From: Trichobilharzia regenti
Taxonomy: Eukaryota > Platyhelminthes > Trematoda > Strigeidida > Schistosomatidae
Assembly: GCA_944472135.2 (NCBI GenBank)
Contig: OX235262.1
Coordinates: 168,763,509 to 168,827,508 of the forward strand
Direction of reading: 5' to 3'
DNA length: 64,000 nucleotides
Shown: positions 22,590 through 33,300 of the stretch, one piece after another
Layout: each line of letters opens with the position of its first letter
Numbering within the stretch: position 1 is the first letter of the stretch
Notes under the pieces: model-generated
Seen by the model: the letters and a program-made list of their open reading frames with translations, nothing else
Told to the model about the DNA's origin: nothing
The model's database searches: none
Made by a program: the position numbers and the translations under genes

Positions 22590-22975
22590 ACTACTAGTTA
22601 CTAGTATCAAATCAAAATATTCACTACACTTCTGCAGGAGGTCAGTCTCAAGTCCGAATAGCTCAGTGGTGACGTCTCTGTCTGCAGCCCGCACTGGGTG
22701 ACGCGGATTCGAATCTCAGAAGGGACATGAGTTCCTTCAGGGTTGCAGATATGCCTTTCTGACTGGTGAGTGCCAACTAGCACGAAACCTAGGTCCAAGG
22801 CTTCCTGCCCATTACCTTCAACCATCTAATATCATCAAATCAATGTGCACCGTGATAGCGAGCCACCTAGAATGGCAGCCACATTACAACCTGACTGATA
22901 GAATTCAGTCTGCACCAAAGAGAGGACTAGACACATCACACTAGTTACTGGTGTCAAATCAAAATGTTGTTCAAC
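22590..22975 (+). repeat. tRNA-derived SINE (class 3)
   Basis: A third tRNA-like head is present: CCGAATAGCTCAGTGGTGAC (box A) and GGATTCGAATCTC (box B). A body with 'gagtgccaactagcacgaaa' and 'gtgcaccgtgatagcgagcc' follows. The end 'ggactagacacatcacacta' is near a repeat of the first 30 bases ('agttactagtatcaaatcaa'), seen on both flanks. That repeat could be a target duplication or a tandem junction. Confidence 0.65.
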
Positions 22976-23374
22976 ATCTCCAGCCTTTTACAGACATTCT
23001 GATTCTTTTATTCGCTCTGTGAATGATGGGTTTCAAACAAATCGCTATTGAATGACAGTCAATTCATGTTAGCTACTACTTCTTCTAAAGTGATATACAG
23101 TTATGCAAGACTCTTATGGGTATCAGATATCTTCGCTACTTGATAAGGCTTAATTTTGAGTTGAACTTTTAGGAAGAGGATAACTCATGCATGTTGCCTT
23201 AACTGAAGCTCTGAAATTAACAATCAGTTAAGTGAAAGAAAATGTTAAAGTTGCAATCATATTCTGTATTAGTGGGAAGCTTTTCTAGATTTTTGTACGG
23301 TTATTAGTTCAATTTTTGTTTTTAACTTAAATTCGAATCATTATTTAGATATTCATCGTTAATATTAGTACCAT
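22976..23374. other. intron sequence without recognised features
   Basis: No gene or known repeat is seen on either strand. Confidence 0.4.
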
Positions 23375-23690
23375 TCTTTGGTCACAGATTGGTATAAATT
23401 AGAGAACCTTTGAAAACAATCAGGGAGTACTAGACAGCTCTTTCGTCCTAGTTTAGGAGTCATCAGCAATAGGCACCCACCCACCCGTTGGGGTTCGAAC
23501 CCAAGACCTTTCGGTTGCAAATCTAACCCATAGACCATCCAAACGCTCAGACCCCACTCAATGTCCAGTATATGAATTTTAACTTCTACCAATCCTGATC
23601 GACAGGATCCTACTTGTCATGGTTTCTCACTAAGATTGCAGGCAACTTATTCCTGTAGCCATTGGTCACTGATAAGCATCAGATTGATTC
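23375..23690 (-). repeat. Sm-alpha-like SINE with intact-looking hammerhead core
   Basis: On the minus strand the unit holds GTTTGGATGGTCTATGGG (box A region), GGTCTTGGGTTCGAACCCC (strong box B) and a hammerhead at 23422-23478. It could therefore be transcribed by RNA polymerase III in principle. It is antisense to the lectin gene. Confidence 0.8.
23422..23478 (-). ncRNA. hammerhead ribozyme, best core in the window
   Basis: The minus strand reads CTGATGA, stem II CTCCTAAACTAGGAC (pairing TCCT with AGGA), GAAA, a short stem III with GAGCTG, and GTC before the cleavage point. Stem I is formed by 'gtgcctattg' and 'tagtactcc', with 'ta-ct' pairing partly weak. The base after GAAA is G rather than C, which may disturb stem III. 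Dimeric folding would be needed because stem III has no loop. Confidence 0.65.
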
Positions 23691-23900
23691 TTAGGAGAGA
23701 AATTTGTTTTGAAAAATGTTTTTCATTCAAATGTCTGAAAAAAACATTATGAAAATATCTTGTCTACTGATTCGTACATTAAAGATGTTACGCAAAAGTT
23801 ACTTATGACGTAATTAAAAACTGATAAAAAACATTGAAATGCATGCACTCTGGGTCAATAATGTTCACTTTTTCAATGTGCGTATATTTACTACGCATAA

Positions 23901-23904
<4 letters not shown>

Positions 23905-23939
<35 letters not shown>

Positions 23940-23940
23940 T
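23905..23940. repeat. (AAT)n microsatellite
   Basis: It is a run of about twelve AAT units and may be the tail of an unrecognised retroelement. Confidence 0.85.
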
Positions 23941-24239
23941 CATGATAAAAGTGCGCTGAATAGCGCAAAGTGCAAACAAGATTTATAGACACCAGTGGAT
24001 CAGAAATCGTTGAAAATTCTAAATTTTAATAAGTAAGCAGATAAAACAAATAAAATAGAAGAGATTTCGTCTAGTTTTTGTTTTGTTTATTTAATTTAAT
24101 TTGTCTCAGACTAAATCTGACACGAAATTCTAGCTAGACATTCAGCATTATGAGAAATAACAAAATAATACACGGTAATTAGAGTAATATTGTGAAGCGA
24201 TTAGACCTGGAGTTTTTAAGACTGTTCTATACAGTCCAA

Positions 24240-24870
24240 GTCATCTGTACTTGTTATCTGCGACTAGTTGTGCGATGTTGCCACGATTGGCCATAGCCTG
24301 TCGTTTCCTGTTCACACGATCTCCTCCATGTCACTCCCCCCTTCCACACACATACATGCCCAACTCGTCGTTTCTCATTCACATTTCACTCGAGTAATCT
24401 TAACTAATAAGTTCTTGGTTAGTTCTTTCTCAGAGTTTCATGGTGCTAACTGTTTCTTACCAGCCGTCTGATCTTCAGTGTGAAGCTAGCAAAGGTGGCA
24501 GATGTTGATAAAAGTTTGCACTAGCATATTCGAAATGCTTCTTGTTACTCTTTGGCGAAGTTCACGAGCCATTTAAAAGAAGTGACCGATTGATTTAACA
24601 TCGGTGTTAAAAATCCGAATCTTGGTCATTATGCTGAGTGCAGGAGACATCCACAGTGATTTAAGAGTGACATCTTCATCCGTTCTGTTGAGGCGACGCC
24701 GGCTGGATAAGTGAAAGAAGTAGTCTCTTTAAAATTTGTTTCATTCATAGTGATTGGTGTTTGTTGTTGTCGGTTGGTGGGTATCTGTCTTCATCACCTC
24801 CATCTTGTCAGTGCACACTTGGAGTCCTGTTCAACTGTCTGACTCCTGTAAGTCTTCGAGTTTGTGTGAA
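24240..24870 (-). pseudogene. RTE-type (SR2-like) retrotransposon, 3' end
   Basis: The minus strand carries the conserved segment around the INGRDL/TSFTYL equivalent (24690-24760) and the long 3' untranslated part with 'gatctcctccatgtcac' on the plus strand, shared with copies at 21030 and 58570. Frames are broken. Confidence 0.65.
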
Positions 24871-25014
24871 ACTGAACATAAATCATAGCGTCAAATTATT
24901 CTGCTGAATTTATTTCTCTTGCTTTGTTAAAGGCCATCAAAGGAAAATAACTGTAGTAGATAATTTATGTTGAACAACCAATATTTGTCATTCACATTTT
25001 TGGATTACTGAAAA

Positions 25015-25330
25015 CGATAGAGCAGTGGACGATTGTTTCCTTATAATTTCGGACTGTTGATCACACCATATGTCTAGCAGATACTCATCGAGGGGATGTG
25101 ATCGGCGCTAACGCTCTATCACAAATTGACAGAAGTTAGAATTCATTGGTCCTTAAATTCTGATCTAGCGGCTGATTGGTCAATGGAATCGACTCGTAAA
25201 CTGAAGGAGCTAAGCTTGATCTTTGAGGCGGGCGAGATATCTATTGCTCCCTGGTTTTCGACGATTCTCCAACTGTTATCGACTGATAACAAAATATACA
25301 CTGAAGTTATATTTACCACTTACAATAATT
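25015..25330. repeat. rearranged Sm-alpha-like SINE pieces
   Basis: At 25025-25075 a minus-strand hammerhead remnant (GGAAACAATCGTCCACTGC) is seen. It is followed by a plus-strand piece starting 'attgacagaagttagaattc' and a tail with 'ctccctggttttcgacgatt'. The two orientations suggest two fused fragments. Confidence 0.5.
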
Positions 25331-25721
25331 AATGGATTTGGAAATAGATAGTAAATATTTAAGACGTAGAAAAATGGAAGCTGCCTCTACAGATTATCTG
25401 AGGAGGTACTAAAACAGTGTTGTTCATAATTTATTGATTTTTTTCTTATTGATATCCCTTACAGTTGTGGTGGAGGTGAGAGCTACTACACCTGTGATTC
25501 ATAAATACCTAACAAATGAGGCTCTGCTCAAAGCTAAGTTATCATTTCTAAAATGACATCATTTTATATTTCCTATAAATTACTCTCCTTCTTACATTAT
25601 TATACATGATATTATCTTCAGTATGGAAAAGGCCGTAAACGAATTGACTAAGATAACAGCAATTTTCAGGTTATAATTTAACCCGCTGAACAAGCGGATA
25701 ATCCATTACTACCACTACCAC
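25331..25721. other. intron sequence without recognised features
   Basis: No gene or known repeat is seen on either strand. Confidence 0.4.
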
Positions 25722-26010
25722 TGTGGCGTGTGCTACTGATAAGCTTGATAAGTGGTATATAAAAAGACGTTCATACGTTTAAAACTATCAAATAGCAAGA
25801 AGGTAGATTTCACGTCAGATTCAGCGTTTCAGAGAGACATGGTAGACGTGAAAGGAACACAAATAAACGCATTATTAAGGACAGAAGTAGAACATCACGG
25901 AAGATCTGTGCAAATGAGGATTTTCAGATAAGGTGTAAATAGCGATAACAAGTTCTAAATAAACATTCCGTTACCAAGTCACTTGTCTTTTATCACTGAA
26001 CTATGACAAA
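25722..26010 (+). mobile_element. LTR-like unit related to 7098-7402
   Basis: It begins TGTGGCGTGTGCTACTGATA, contains TATATAAAAAG and, near its end, AAATAAACATTCCGTTACC, in the same order as the solo LTR at 7098. The right boundary is unclear and no target duplication was found, so it may be a truncated LTR. Confidence 0.5.
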
Positions 26011-26343
26011 TATTTGGATACTAATGCACGCGCATCAGTCAGTCTGAAGCAGCGTTTTTAACGGAAAAAATACAAAAGGATATGGCAGCGGAATTATTTA
26101 TTGACAAATTGGTGTACAGATGTAGGCAAAATATGTATACCGTATGTTAGAATCACAATTAGCACATATCTATGGTATTGTGCTACTTTGTGTTCTTTTC
26201 ATGCTGTCCATGTGGTGTCACAAGGATATTTAATTTCTTCTTTTCACCACTACATCCATTTTTCTGCTATTCAATATTACTGTAGATCCTATACGTGTTT
26301 ATATCTACATCTATATACTACTTATAAATCTTATCAGTATCAC

Positions 26344-26400
26344 ATGGCACACTCGTCACTCATACTGATGCTATTATTATCAGTAGTAGTAGTAGTTGCG
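26344..26400 (+). CDS. candidate alternative signal-peptide first exon
   Basis: ATG at 26344 opens 19 codons (MAHSSLILMLLLSVVVVVA) ending exactly before GTAAGT at 26401, a consensus splice donor. The peptide is a convincing secretion signal. The donor is in phase 0, the same phase as the acceptor at 30352, so this exon could in principle replace exon 1 of the lectin-like gene and give a protein with only the second half of the CTLD and the mucin tail. It could equally belong to another gene, or be chance. No promoter element can be pointed to. Confidence 0.35.
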
Positions 26401-26439
26401 GTAAGTAGTTTATTATTACTCAAATCAGTCCGTGGCATG

Positions 26440-26902
26440 CAGGTGGAATTATTATAAATTATTTAAATTAATCCCAGCGTGTTAAGAAAATCAAAAAACA
26501 AGATTTTTCTGAACGTTTCGCCGTGTAAGCCACAGCTTCTTCAGCAGATTTATTTGGATTTTTATTGATCATCAAAATATATAGTCAAAACGTTTTACAT
26601 AAAATGAAGTCAGTTTATTTGAAGGTCATTTCTCCATGAACATTTTTTACCAATAGAAGTATGTAAGCTGTCCTCACATATATTTTGATGATTAATTATA
26701 ATCCGAATAAATCTGCTGAAGAAGCTGTGGCTTACACAGCGAAACGTTCAGAAAAATCTTGTTTTAATTTTCTTAACACGCTGGGATTAATTTAAATAAT
26801 TTATAATGAATCAATCTGACTCGGCGCTCAAATTATTCCAGGAAATTCGTAACACCTACGGTCTGGAAACCTATAATCTTATTAAAAATCAGGTGGAATT
26901 AT
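26440..26902 (-). mobile_element. Penelope-like element with inverted terminal arms and 13-bp target duplication
   Basis: CAGGTGGAATTAT at 26440-26452 is repeated at 26890-26902. Between the copies are a left arm (26451-26584), a 92-bp spacer, an inverted right arm (26677-26807), and 26808-26889, which encodes MNQSDSALKLFQEIRNTYG onward for 27 codons, perhaps the start of the PLE protein. Each arm holds GAAGAAGCTGTGGCTTACAC then GCGAAACGTTC (or its copy with CGGCGAAACG), a hammerhead-like motif. The minus strand is taken as the element's strand because its 3' end is then an arm in forward orientation. Confidence 0.75.
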
Positions 26903-27079
26903 GTCGTTGAGTTTTCTTTCATATGTAGAGCAGATGATATATTGTGACATAACTGTTTTATGTTTCTAAAATGGAATTTCATCCTCAACTGGGTAATTTT
27001 CAAAATAATTCATTTTATTCAACCTACTTTTTATTTATAAAAAATAATTTACTTCTGCGTTGCACGCATTTACCCCCAC

Positions 27080-28020
27080 CTTATGAACCTCATGTTCTTT
27101 CCTTATGCCCAAACCTCACTTGGTCAATATTAAGTCAGGTAACGAGGGAAGACTTAATGAGTGATCGTAGCAACCATCCCCCACAAAAGAACACCACCCC
27201 TATTAGAAATTCAGAGTTCAAGCGTGAATCCCTATATTCCATTCGGAATGAAAAATCAATACGCCAAAGAACATGAAGATATTAAACTGTGATAAAATCT
27301 ATTAGAATGCACATCAAGGAGAATCATGTTCCTTTAAAGCCACAAAGTTTATGCTTAAAATATTTACTTCTAAAGCTAGTTAATCAATAAAAATGATCCT
27401 GGTAGGTAATTTGTCGGTGATGGAAAAAATATAAGTTTGAATAAAGCAAGAAGAAGAGTGTATGCACAACAAGATGGTACCATCATTCACTTCATTTGCC
27501 TCACATCAGCTACTTACAACCGGAAGATATCATTCAGTTTATGTACAGAAACAATTTTAAAATACCCACACAGACAGTTCAAGTTTAAACAAAAAATCAG
27601 TGCATGCATACATTGGTGATAATAATAATAATAATATTAATGGCCACTTTATTCCAAACTACATATCAATCGTAGAGACTGAAATTCGTGGCGTTATGTG
27701 ATCAAATGAAAGAAAGAATGGAGACATCTAGTTACCAGGTCAAGGAAAGACTCTTAACCTCTTCCTTCTCAACGGATAAATTGGGTTTCAAGCATTCGAT
27801 GGCGATGGTTGTGGTAAACTTCGGGAGGAGTGAGCTATTCGTCTATTGATAATTTTCAAGTATTTCATGATGTCCACCTCATGACATGTACTAACGCGAT
27901 GTCTGGTGATAGCATCATTGTAATTGTTTGTTTCCTTGATATGTAGGCCTTTTGACACATGTTCAGGAAATCGGAGGTGTACCGATCTTTCTTTCCCTCG
28001 AATGTCAGGTAAATCACAGT
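27080..28020 (-). repeat. left arm of a 2.1-kb palindrome (SINE plus PLE)
   Basis: From left to right it contains the 3' half of a class 2 SINE (27100-27255), an intervening unique part, and a PLE C-terminal region read on the minus strand (HLRFPEHVSKGLHI, ITRHRVSTCHEVDI, NRRIAHSSRSL). Every part is matched in reverse in 28258-29215. The right arm has about 57 extra bases near 28909-28965. Confidence 0.85.
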
Positions 28021-28257
28021 GGAAAAAAAACCTACCTTCATTCAACTTGATTTTAGAAATAATAATATTGCAGTAATAATTAGAAGATTGAACACGTCAG
28101 TAGCCAGAATCCATCCTATAGCCAATTTGGTCCCCATTTTTCAGATAACACGCTATTCTATGCAATCAAAAGTCGACAAATATCCTTCTGGTGTTAACTT
28201 TGACTGTGTATGAGAACAGACATGTTTCTGAGGGAGAACAGAAAGAAACGCACACTT
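28021..28257 (+). pseudogene. palindrome spacer with PLE GIY-YIG upstream part
   Basis: The spacer continues the PLE of the right arm upstream: IHPIANLVPIFQITRYSM, QSKVDKYPSGVNFDCV and then a stop, in the place where a GIY-YIG domain starts, followed by GRTERNAHLRFFEQ across the boundary. It is present once only, so the plus-strand PLE is the original and the left arm the inverted copy. Confidence 0.65.
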
Positions 28258-29215
28258 GAGATTTTTTGAACAAGTTCCAAAACGCCTACATCTCAGCGGA
28301 ACAAACGATCACAAAAGTGCCATCACCAGACGTCGCGTCAGTACATGTCATGAGGTGGACATCATGAAATACTTGAAAATTATCAATAGACGAATAGCTC
28401 ACTCCTCCCGAAGTTTACCACAACCATCGCCATCGAATGCTTGAAACCCAATTTATCCGTTGAGAAGGAAGAGGTTAAGAGTCCTTCCTTGACCTGGTAA
28501 CTAGATGTCTCCATTCTTTTTTTCATTTGATCACATAACGCCGCGAATTTCAGTCTGTGTGATTAAAATGTTGTTTGGAATAAAGTGGTCATTAATATTA
28601 TTATTATTATCACCAGTGTATGCATGCACTGATTTTTTGTTTAAACTTGAACTGTCTGTGTGGGTATTTTAAAATTGTTTCTGTACATAAACTGAATGAT
28701 ATCTTCCGGTTGTAAGTAGCTGATGTGAGGCAAATGAAGTGAATGATGGTACCATCTTGTTGTGCATACACTCTTCTTCTTGCTTTATTCAAACTTATAT
28801 TTTTTCCATCACCGACAAATTACCTACCAGGATCATTTTTATTGATTAACTAGCTTTAGAAGTAAATATTTTAATCATAAACTTTGTGACTTTAAAAGAA
28901 CACAATTTACCACTCCAGTGGAATGAGTTTATTAAAATAGTAAAAGTAGTCTGAAATACATAGACGACTCTCCTTGATATGCATTCTAATGGATTCTATC
29001 ACAGATGAATATCCTCATTTTCTTTCGTGTATTGATTTCGCAATTCAAGTGGAATGTGGGGATTGAAGCTTGAACTCTAAAGTTCTAGTAGGGGTGGTAA
29101 TTTTTTCATGGGGCATGGTTGCTAACATTATACATTCAGTCTCCCCTCGTTACCTGACTTATTATTCACCAAGTGAGTTTTAGGTGTGAGAAAAGAACAA
29201 GAGGTTCGGAGAAGA
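28258..29215 (+). repeat. right arm of a 2.1-kb palindrome (PLE plus SINE)
   Basis: The plus-strand PLE C-terminal region (LRFFEQVPKRLHLSG, ITRRRVSTCHEVDI, NRRIAHSSRSL, stop at 28442) is followed by the PLE 3' part with a hammerhead-like motif at 28712-28751 and the inverted 3' half of a class 2 SINE at 29030-29175. Because both arms carry the SINE, the inverted duplication involved non-PLE sequence too. Confidence 0.85.
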
Positions 29216-29329
29216 GATCTTTTCGGCGATTTTATTCTCAAAATCATTACAACAGAATTCATGTACATAGATTCACTTATTATTTGATTCAACATAATAA
29301 CGAAGGAGGCTAAAGGAGATAATAACTTT

Positions 29330-29867
29330 CACTATGACATGAAAGTTAAGGGGTGTGAGCATAGATTACGAGAGGCTTATAAATGAAATTACACAGAATT
29401 ATGAAATAGTTGCATTATGTGTAAAATAGGATTTTAACGAATACATGTATGAAGGGAATGAACATGGTTACAAATTGAAGTGATAGTTTTTATAACTGAA
29501 ATTGAAAATAATGAAGGGAATGAAAAACGAACAAGAGAAAACTAGGGAATTAAACTGATCTAGATCCATGGTAAATGTACGGGTTGTACTAGTTTCGTTT
29601 GAACAGATAGCTCCGACGTTTCTTTGCGTCTGGTAAAGGCTCTTGCAGTACAGAGAAGCCGGTGACATATTGTCTTCAGTAGATTTTTGTTCATTTTTCA
29701 AGTGAATCTGAATGGTGAGTTAGTTGAGATGCTGTGGCAGATATTGGCCAAGTGTTCCGTTATAGTGCTTATGATTTAACCAGTGGCAGTTGGTTATGCT
29801 GTTTAACTTATTTCAAAAGGATGCGCACTGAACAACCCATGCACACAGCTCTCAACGAGCAAGTGAA

Positions 29868-29911
<44 letters not shown>

Positions 29912-30130
29912 GTTGGTTATATGCGTGAGTTTGTCTTACAAATTGCTTTGAGGCAGTGGGTGGTTAGCGAATTTCGCTTTTATTGCCGCTGCAGGAAAGA
30001 TTTTCTTAAAAGAACTGGGGATCCTGCTTTTAAGAGTATCTACAGTGATTGCACAACTTTTAAGAATGAAATTGCCAAAAAGATTCCCTTGACGAAATTC
30101 TTGTTTTTTTCTCCCCAATACCCTGATAAG
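29330..30130 (-). pseudogene. Penelope-like element fragment, split by a (TA)n array
   Basis: Minus-strand translation gives SVHLLVESCVHGLFS, then ITEHLANICHSIS, MNKNLLKTICHRLLC and the C-terminus SELSVQTKLVQPVHLPW, parallel to the PLE at 39220-39860. The region 29930-30130 aligns with 39670-39835. A (TA)n run at 29872-29909 interrupts it. It lies close to the intron's 3' splice site. Confidence 0.65.
29872..29909. repeat. (TA)n microsatellite
   Basis: About 19 uninterrupted TA units within a PLE fragment. Confidence 0.95.
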
Positions 30131-30162
30131 TATTTTCCACAGTTTAGTAGTGAGTCGATCGG

Positions 30163-30235
30163 GAATCGAACCGGGATCACGCGAGATGAAGTCCACGAGC
30201 ATTCCATTATTGAGACACTGACATGTACAGTTTTA
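30163..30235 (-). repeat. head of a class 2 tRNA-derived SINE
   Basis: On the minus strand it reads TGTCAGTGTCTCAATAATGG, then CCCGGTTCGATTCCCG (box B). Its spacing is tRNA-like but the arms do not pair as a functional tRNA and the body of the SINE is absent. It is therefore a SINE head, not a tRNA gene. Confidence 0.5.
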
Positions 30236-30351
30236 TGGGCTGCATGAAAACATTTTTCCCCGTATTAAATAGGTTTATTTGATTAAATTTTGAAGCTTTG
30301 ATTACATTTTTAAAGATTGTGTCTAATGTTACAACCTTTCGTCTTTTTCAG

Positions 30352-33300
30352 GTTTTACACTTAGTCAATCTTATGGGTACGACACCGGCAGTGTCATTTT
30401 GGACTGGTGGTAAACTCACAAGACCTAAACAAGAAATAATAAATACTGAAAATAATACCAGCTTGAAAGTGATTTTAACTTGGTCAGATGGTCGAACAAG
30501 TCCTGCAAGTGTACTGGGTATGAGTGATGAAGATGAAAATAATCTCGAAGAGGGAGTTGTTTACTGTTTGTCATTGGATTTGACACGACTTACATGGCAA
30601 GCTCGTGACTGTCAACATCGTTTGGCTTATGCATGTTTAATCACTGTAAAAACTACTACTACTACTACTGCTAAAGAAATGCCTGAAAATGCTTCATTAG
30701 TACTAACAAATTTAACAGAGGTGAATTCCCAGCAAAAACCTTCAGTTCATAATCATACTATCAAAACATCTGATCGCAAAATGGAAAGTGAACATTCACC
30801 TGTGACTGGAAGTCGTTTGAAGACTGAGAGTGCCAAAGTTGATAAAAAGGATTCCTCTTTACAAAGTTTACCATTGACTACAACTGAGTCGACCCAGTCT
30901 ACCTCAACAGCTTCCCTTATAACTGCTGTTACTAACAACTTTGAGAGACAGACTATTCAAAATAACAATATTGTGCTTACATTATCGACATTACCGACAC
31001 CAGTGACAGTAATTCCTACTGACGGAACACAAACTGAAGGTAATCATACAAACGTTGATATTCAGTCTAAAGAACATGGTACATCTTCAAGAAATGAGAG
31101 TTCTGTTCCGAATTTGATTCATACATCACCTGCGAATGATGTAGATAAAAACATTGCCAGAAGTGAAGAAAGTTCTTCAGAGAAAGACCAAAAAAATGAT
31201 ACAGAATCCATCCTGAAAAACAATCAAACTGGAAATACAATTCCTATATCTCAGCTTCCAGTAGCGGCAAGATATAAGTATTATTACTATGGTGATTCTG
31301 ATCGCCAAAATGACTATGAGGATAATGATGATGACGGATATTATCAAAGTCATAGTGACCTTGGTAGTCTTGATATGAAAGATCTCGAAGAGGAATTAAA
31401 TAACCTTGGCACATCCGGAATACGAATGCCCAATATTCATCCGATTAGTCCTCCTGCAACTAAAAGAGAAAAGTCAACATCGCCAACAGAAGTGACGAGC
31501 ACAGTGACAACACCTACAGAGCAACCCACAGCTGAGAAGAATGAAAATCCTGAAACCGAATCGACAGAAGCAACAAATTCAGAAACATCAGGTTCTTCCA
31601 GGCGAAGTCGTAGATCTGTAGGTGGAGAAGAAAGTGGCGGAGAAGTGCCATCCACTGAAACCTCATCTCCACCAACAACATTGTCGACAGAAGTGACGAG
31701 CCCAGTGACAACACCCACAGAGCAACTCACTGCTGAAGAAAGTCAGAAACCTGCAGAAGAATCTGGAGAATTGACGACGACGCCCCCTTCCGAGGGACTT
31801 GGTGAGTCTGTAGGCAATGAAGGAGGCAGCGAAGAAATGTCGTCAGTGCAGACATCATCTCCGTCAACAACGTCGTCAACAGAAGTGACGAGCACAGTGA
31901 CAACACCTACAGAGCAACCCACAGCTGAGAAGAATGAAAATCCTGAAACTGAATCGACAGAAGCAACAAATTCAGAAACATCAGGTTCTTCCAGGCGAAG
32001 TCGTAGATCTGTAGGTGGAGAAGAAAGTGGCGGAGAAGTGCCATCCACTGAAACCTCATCTCCACCAACAACATTGTCGACAGAAGTGACGAGCCCAGTG
32101 ACAACACCCACAGAGCAACTCACTGCTGAAGAAAGTCAGAAACCTGCAGAAGAATCTGGAGAATCGACGACGACGCCCCCTTCCGAGGGACTTGGTGAGT
32201 CTGTAGGCAATGAAGGAGGCAGCGAAGAAATGTCGTCAGTGCAGACATCATCTCCGTCAACAACGTCGTCAACAGAAGTGACGAGCACAGTGACAACACC
32301 TACAGAGCAACCCACAGCTGGGAAGAATGAAAATCCTGAAACCGAATCGACAGAAGCAACAAATTCAGAAACATCAGGTTCTTCCAGGCGAAGTCGTAGA
32401 TCTGTAGGTGGAGAAGAAAGTGGCGGAGAAGTGCCATCCACTGAAACCTCATCTCCACCAACAACATTGTCGACAGAAGTGACGAGCCCAGTGACAACAC
32501 CCACAGAGCAACTCACTGCTGAAGAAAGTCAGAAACCTGCAGAAGAATCTGGAGAATTGACGACGACGCCCCCTTCCGAGGGACTTGGTGAGTCTGTAGG
32601 CAATGAAGGAGGCAGCGAAGAAATGTCGTCAGTGCAGACATCATCTCCGTCAACAACGTCGTCAACAGAAGTGACGAGCACAGTGACAACACCTACAGAG
32701 CAACCCACAGCTGAGAAGAATGAAAATCCTGAAACTGAATCGACAGAAGCAACAAATTCAGAAACATCAGGTTCTTCCAGGCGAAGTCGTAGATCTGTAG
32801 GTGGAGAAGAAAGTGGCGGAGAAGTGCCATCCACTGAAACCTCATCTCCACCAACAACATTGTCGACAGAAGTGACGAGCCCAGTGACAACACCCACAGA
32901 GCAACTCACTGCTGAAGAAAGTCAGAAACCTGCAGAAGAATCTGGAGAATCGACGACGACGCCCCCTTCCGAGGGACTTGGTGAGTCTGTAGGCAATGAA
33001 GGAGGCAGCGAAGAAATGTCGTCAGTGCAGACATCATCTCCGTCAACAACGTCGTCAACAGAAGTGACGAGCACAGTGACAACACCTACAGAGCAACCCA
33101 CAGCTGAGAAGAATGAAAATCCTGAAACCGAATCGACAGAAGCAACAAATTCAGAAACATCAGGTTCTTCCAGGCGAAGTCGTAGATCTGTAGGTGGAGA
33201 AGAAAGTGGCGGAGAAGTGCCATCCACTGAAACCTCATCTCCACCAACAACATTGTCGACAGAAGTGACGAGCCCAGTGACAACACCCACAGAGCAACTC

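Larger units (their letters stand above)
16939..30351 (+). other. 13.4-kb phase-0 intron of the lectin-like gene
   Basis: It begins GTAAAT and ends with CTTTCGTCTTTTTCAG at 30351. Joining its flanks gives SVTSNEE-VLHLVNLMGTT, a continuous CTLD sequence, so no exon is required in between. It contains at least five PLE copies, three SINE classes, two RTE 3' ends, an LTR-like unit and a large palindrome, all listed separately. It also contains a candidate alternative first exon at 26344-26400. Confidence 0.8.

Noticed and set aside
26101..26457. A 118-codon open frame as a complete gene
   Set aside because: It has no ATG at its beginning and runs through a good donor site; only the 26344-26400 part looks like an exon.
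30163..30235. A tRNA gene on the minus strand
   Set aside because: Box B is good but the acceptor and T arms do not pair, and the head matches the class 2 SINE.
29921..30247. A 108-codon open frame upstream of exon 2
   Set aside because: It is antisense to PLE sequence that aligns with 39670-39835 and ends in a SINE head.
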